Source: Branchiostoma floridae (Eukaryota > Chordata > Leptocardii > Amphioxiformes > Branchiostomatidae). From it: a stretch of DNA of 64,000 bases. Position 1 is the first letter of the stretch. Each line of letters begins with the position of its first letter. Below are positions 58,519 through 64,000 of the stretch, piece after piece. The stretch lies in contig NC_049994.1 in NCBI RefSeq assembly GCF_000003815.2, positions 4,832,016 through 4,896,015 on the forward strand. Reading direction: 5' to 3'. Below the pieces are notes generated by a model that saw only the letters and a list, made by a program, of their open reading frames with translations, was not told the origin of the DNA and ran no database searches. A program made the translations under genes and the position numbers.

Positions 58519-58925
58519 AGGGATGTCCTTGTGGCTCAACTGGTAGCAGCCTTAGTTGAGCACCTGGGTGTAAGTAAGTGGTAGCTGGGAGAACCCGGTT
58601 CAATCTTGGGAGGGTCATCTCAGTTGGGGCTGCACCTGTCTTTCTGGATGTAAAATTGGGGTCCTGTTTTCGAGGACGTGCTTCAGGCAATAGCCTGTGT
58701 TTACACAATCTCTGGCTGGCTGGGGTTAATGACCCCTCCAAGGGAATTAACTGTAAGGGCAACCGCTAGGAGCGCGATTTTAGTCAGGCTACCTCAAGCA
58801 TGTTAAACTTAAGGAGAAGGGCTAGCAACTCCTTCCTGTAAAAATATACCCTGCTACTGAAACAGTATTGAGGTAACCTGCTGCCGTATGCGCACTAAGG
58901 GTTTAAAGGAATGAGAGGGTGAAAA
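58519..58925 (+). repeat. Longest copy of the tRNA-derived SINE
   Basis: GGATGTCCTTGTGGCTCAAC with A-box GGCTCAACTGG and B-box GGTTCAATCTTGG heads a body (GGGGCTGCACCTGTCTTTC, TTTTCGAGGACGTGC, AGGAGAAGGGCTAGCAACTC, CTTCCTGTAA) and ends in GAATGAATGGATGGATGG. A segment near 58690-58790 has no counterpart in the other copies. Confidence 0.8.
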
Positions 58926-61900
58926 AACGAATGAATGGATGGATGGTCGAATAGTTATTCCTCAACTACAGTACATAAAGAGTACCAGATATCTTTGGCT
59001 ATGTACTACATTGTATTTACAGCTTATAACAAAGGCTCTCTGACATTCTGTCAAAAGCTACGTATTGCTCCCAAAGTCAAATACACATCCGGAGGCTGAC
59101 AAATGTAGCTGTCATCTAACTTTCTAAGCCTAATTTGTAATGTAAGGATTATATAACAAAATTTTTATTGACTTAAAAAAATTCTTACCCCTGTGCAGCT
59201 GTACTTATTAAAAGAATCTGCATATTCAGTACATAAAGACAAATTACTTGGAGTTAAAGTTTAAACACTGGCTGTAGGCCATCCAATAAGTGAATAAACA
59301 CATAGATTTTCTTTTATAACACTGTTGCTAGCTGTAATTATAGATTAAAAGTAATGATGTATTAATATTGAAGGCCGAATTATGAAAGTACAAGTGCAAT
59401 CTAATATGAACAATTTATGCAAAGGACCATTATGTTGCATGTAACGTAATACTACATGTATGGCACCCAAAATAGGATGTGAGGATTTTGTGTTACTCTT
59501 ATTGATTATACTGACCTTCTGCTTGCAATATTCATGATAAGAGCTTTTTTCACCACTGTGACCATACTCCAAACCCCCCTCAATCGTAAGCCATGTGTGT
59601 CAGGTACAAAAGTGGACGACATCAAAGACCTCATAAGAGATTCTCTCTGTTTGGCTAGTACATGCGCCTATAATGGACTATTGATCAACACTACAGTACC
59701 TTGAGTGACTTTTGACCCAAATAGGTCGAACAGCTTTGTTCCTCAGAACCCAATTATTCATAAACTGGAACAGAATCAAAAAGGTCACAAAAACGCCTTT
59801 TGCAGGGTGACTGACAAAAAGCACAACTGACATATAAGAACTTCACAGAGGTTTGAAATTGATATTTCGCTGGTGGCGAATATATTTCATAACCTCAGAG
59901 GTCAACAAAAAAATTTCCACATACAGATCATGCAGGTTATATAAGATGTAGATTTCCTAACTCTATATGCGGTTATACTGTGACATGAAAGGCTAATCAG
60001 GATCACAGGTGACACAGCAGGTCAAAGGTTACTTGTCAGATAACCTTATCACAACTGCCTGGGGATGAGATCAAACCAAAGTGGCATGACTAACATGTTT
60101 AGAATGCTTTAGGGTCAGGTAACACTATTGGACTGTTCACGACATGGGGGCCTTACCTCCATAGGGTTCAGGGTCAGGTTCAAGGGTCATGAAGAGGCTT
60201 CATACTACATTCTAAAGGATCTACATATAGGGACTAATAGGTCGTTGACATTTAGTTGATACTTTGTGAAAGGATTCTTTTCAGGAGATACAACAGAGGT
60301 CTGTATGAGCATGCACCAATGAGAACTATGATTGATTTCTTCCATACGCATTCCATGCATGACTTGAAACCTACGCAGATACATTGCACTTAATTTTAAA
60401 TTCAGTCATCTCGAACATAAACAAACCCTCTTTACTTCATTCTGTTCTTCTGTTCTTCATTTACTAGCATAGCTTTGTTTCAAAACTCAGTTCAATAGTC
60501 AAAACTAAGGGGAAACACTCTGGAGAAACACACCCAGCAGAAGACAAGATATCTCCTGTGTGTATCTTCCTTTTTTCCCTAGTCAGAGGGTTCCTAATGT
60601 TTACTTTGGAGGATATATATCCAAAAGGTTTCCTTATCGCCAATTAAGACACTGTCATTTCACTGTGTTCCTCATGAGTTTATGGTAATCAATCACTCCT
60701 AGGAGGAGAACATAGCAGACAGTAGGCTGGCAGGTCCTTGTGTTTCTGTGGGTAGAGCAATTGGTCATGGATATTATCTACATGTATGTTTTCCATTGGG
60801 TTTTTACATGTGTATCTTTCAATACATTTGAATCACAACAGAAAAGTGTCCCAGTATGTGTCTACTGTATGACTGAGCTTTGCAAGGTATGAGTCTAAAA
60901 AACAGTAAGTGTTAAAAATTTTCATATTTTAAATTTCTGCAGTTTTCACTGAAACTTCTTAATCACAAACTTCTGCCTGCCTATAGCCCCTTGTTCTAGC
61001 GGCGAACTAAAAACTGTTCCAAAGTCTTACCTACCGCAGTATTAAATCCCTGCAATATACCCCATCTTCAATCTTGCATAGCCTTCTTAATATGAACCCT
61101 CTACACTTCAGGTTGACAGTATTCCCTCGGGTACAGGCAAAATCTCATTAAATCTGGACTGATGCGTAAGGAGCTAATATTACTTCTGGTAAGGCTAAAC
61201 TTAATTACACTTCCCACAGAATAATTACATTTCCCCTCTAGAAGGCTGAAGACAGGAGATAGACATCCTAATACCCAGCCAATAAAACTTTTATATATCT
61301 CCTTGCTTCTAAGCCTTGGCACGAAGGCCTGCTAAGCTATACAGTAGATGATATCGTTGCTTGTTATAAAGAGAAAAGTTTGCTGTCATTATCAGATTGT
61401 GACTTAAACATATTTCAGAGATCCAAATCTTCTTTTGGCATATGGATGGATTCTTATGATTATAACACATGAAAAGGGCAAATGGAATATACAAAAAGTT
61501 GGTAGATGACGCCAAACAATTTTATTTGTTGGTTCTTTGAAAAAAATTGATATATTCAAACATAGTTTAAGGGAGTCAATATATATGTATCATTATGATA
61601 ATCAAGATACAGGTTTACCACATGTACTAGATTCAACAGAACACACCAGCTTCGCAGGCACGCGGCATGACAGCAGCTGGTTATATTACACTGAACAACA
61701 TGCTGACAACCTGTCATACCTATCCTTTGCACATCTTGCTGTTAGGATTGTCTAAAGGGCTGACGTCACAGTTGAGTTGCGTGGTAGGGAGCAAAAAATG
61801 GGAAGACGATTATACTTCCTACTTAAACCCATTGAAAATCCTTCTTTTCTTTGGAAATTTTTGCCCAACCTTGAGTTTTTTTTTTGCTAGAAGTGACAAC

Positions 61901-63390
61901 TAGGGTCTTATCTTTCATATTTTGGTCAAAATTTCTTCAGTTGACCAGTTTTGATGGCGTAGTGATAGATCTGAGTTGTTGGGTCCAGCGGATGGCTACA
62001 GGAGTGAAACTGGGTCAAAGGTGAGGTTTGTTTACTTGAATCAGCTGTGCCGAGAGTTTGAGGTGGTTGACCCTCTGTTTTCTTTCCATGTTTAGCTAGT
62101 ATACCCTTGTGACTTTCTGGTGGAGAAGAATTTTTGAGATTGAAATAAAGGTAAGTACTTTTACAATGTCTTGTTTCAGGGCTTCTTATGCTGTGTGCCA
62201 ATGAGGACAATCAACTATCACGTCAGCCCTAAAGCTGTCCAGTGACGATGCTCTTGCAATATTTGGTTGCAACAAATTCCACTCCACAACAGTTCTTCGA
62301 AAATACAAATTTCTAAACACTTACGTTGACGGCATTGCTGCCCCTACGACCGGTGAGGCTATGGGACCGGTGAGGTGAGGTGATCATGAGGTGAAACACA
62401 TCAATCTTTAATGACTGGTACTTGAACACACGACTGTTTCTTGCTCTTATTGCTCGCAGCCTTCTGAATTCATTATGACTGCTTGCTAAATTTTTACTTG
62501 AAAATCTCAGCGATCCAAGGAAATATATTGGTATGACCTAAAAGCACATTGGGGATTAACAGCTCTGAAAACCATGTTGTTGAGTGGGCCAAAGATAAAC
62601 TATTCTTGTCAAGAGCACTAACAATTTGAACTTTCAACACTTATAACACATGTAGTTTGTCAAACTGATAAGACATTCAAGTCACAAAACAGTAATGTTC
62701 CTCTCTTCTAGTGATGCCTGCAGATTGCAGATGTTCACAAAATATTTACTGCGAGGAACGGGCTCTCTTTAAACGCACGCGTACAAATGAGTCGTGAAAT
62801 AGTCCAGAATATGGCCTTGAAAACGGTTCTACAGGATTCTGTTCAACACCCAATAGGTATATACTACACATTTGTTACATGTTGTAGCACATAGCATAAA
62901 ATATCATTATCCCTACTTTAAAGAAGTTAACTATAGTAAACTATGATAATAATTTTATGAGTTTATGAAGAGAAACAAAACATCAATATAAGATACCTAC
63001 TATCTTCATATCATAGTACATTCCAGGTACATGTTGTTACTAATATATGGCATTAAATATTCTTTGTTTCAAGGACAAGATCAACTATAATAAAACTATG
63101 ATAAAAATTTTACACCTGTTTATGAAGAGATGCAAAATGTTTAAAATGTGAAATCTTTCCCTCATAGTACATTGAAGGGATTGTGTTACCTGGGCCAAAA
63201 ACTTTAGATGGAATATTTCAATCTACAGGAACTTGACATTTAATGGTCAAGAAAAAAATGGATTTTCCATACATGTATAAAAGATGAATTGCAAGATTAT
63301 GAAAGTGAATGGCAGATGACATCAGTTACCAATCCTCTTTTGGAATGTAAATCAGCCTTTCGTACCAAAAGCCGCTTTCCTAACGCAGAT
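58926..63390. other. Upstream TANC region, no coding exon recognised
   Basis: AT-rich with short open frames that show no coding character. On the minus strand a donor GCCGTCAAC|GTAAGTG at about 62329, with a GC-richer stretch to 62400, could end a non-coding first exon of TANC, but support is weak. Confidence 0.35.
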
Positions 63391-63395
63391 CGCGA

Positions 63396-63516
63396 CCTAC
63401 ATTTGCGCTGGAATTGCTACGCAACCTTTCACGATCACGAGTAAGTACGTGATGAGGGCCACATCCAGAATGAATCTCCGCAAATCCAGCGAGAGTTAGA
63501 TGTAGGTCAAACGATA
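63396..63516. repeat. Small foldback, possible MITE
   Basis: GACCTACATTTGCGCTGG and the later CCAGCGAGAGTTAGATGTAGGTC pair as arms with a short mismatch (GACCTACAT and ATGTAGGTC are perfect). The arms enclose about 70 bp with GATCACGAGTAAGTACGTGAT. Confidence 0.5.
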
Positions 63517-64000
63517 CATCAGATTAAACCTTGCGTGTCCTGTATGCCATGTTGGGGATAGAATGAATCCATCACTTTGGTAGCTTGGTAGAACGCTGCC
63601 AAAAGAATATCTTTGCAGGGAGAATATTGTCATAGAACAACCCTTATGTACATGTACGTCCCCTTTCCAGTAGACAATGAACCCGTGCTCAATAAAATTT
63701 CATAGATGAATAACGGACTTTTAAAAAGGTTTAATGTTTGCTTTGTTTCTTTTCAAATCATACTTTACACTATGCATCATATTCAACATTTCAAGCCATT
63801 ACATTCTAGTAGAAGGTCTCATTCATGATTTTTTTAACTGCATTGAAAGCAATTCAATAAAACAAATATGTTATATTTTACATGGGTGCATTCAACCAAT
63901 CTCATGTTCGAGATCAGTTAGACTGGCTAAAAGGTAATTTCTCACCATTAAAAACACATGTCGGTTTATCCGTTTATTTTTATGGCTCAGAACTCTTTTA

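Overview
The window looks like nuclear DNA of an invertebrate chordate, most likely a lancelet (Branchiostoma). Genes are split into short exons with GT-AG introns. The main gene is a TANC/rolling-pebbles orthologue that combines vertebrate-TANC-like P-loop exons with an N-terminal RING finger like that of Drosophila Rols. The introns are packed with small inverted-repeat elements, tRNA-derived SINEs and minisatellites. No database search was possible, so the species is an inference.

Minus strand, 45.5 kb down to the left edge: fourteen coding exons of TANC can be joined in consistent phase. They encode 1,350 residues: RING finger, long disordered Ser/Pro-rich region, STAND-type P-loop NTPase and the start of the linker before the ankyrin repeats. 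The ankyrin, TPR and coiled-coil parts lie beyond position 1. Coding exons 2 and 3 are separated by a 34-kb intron (10426-44575).

Inside that intron are two nested units. (1) 13330-24498 is bounded by two inverted 189-bp repeats that I read as 188/189 identical. It holds a five-exon plus-strand gene (16545-22844) for a 1,043-residue protein with a ZAD-like C4 zinc module, a DUF6589/RNase H-like transposase core and a C2H2 finger. A minus-strand acidic 203-residue ORF (14492-15103) sits head-to-head with it. I propose this as a possible large, undescribed DNA transposon. (2) 32207-39709 is an apparently intact tyrosine-recombinase retrotransposon of the Ngaro/PAT type, with split direct repeats A1-B1-A2-B2, a spliced gag with a zinc knuckle, RT-RNase H and a tyrosine recombinase. 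Its recombination site can be read from the sequence.

The rest of the intron, and 45.5-64 kb upstream of the first TANC coding exon, contains repeats: three hAT-like MITEs with recognisable 8-bp target duplications, a pogo-like MITE, a TAAGGCC-ended MITE in long and short forms, SINE copies, a hairpin-ended dispersed family with a local tandem array, and minisatellites. One minisatellite (50/51 bp) carries two strong 5' splice-site consensus sequences per unit on the TANC sense strand. No convincing protein-coding exon was found from 45.5 to 64 kb; non-coding first exon(s) of TANC probably lie there or beyond.
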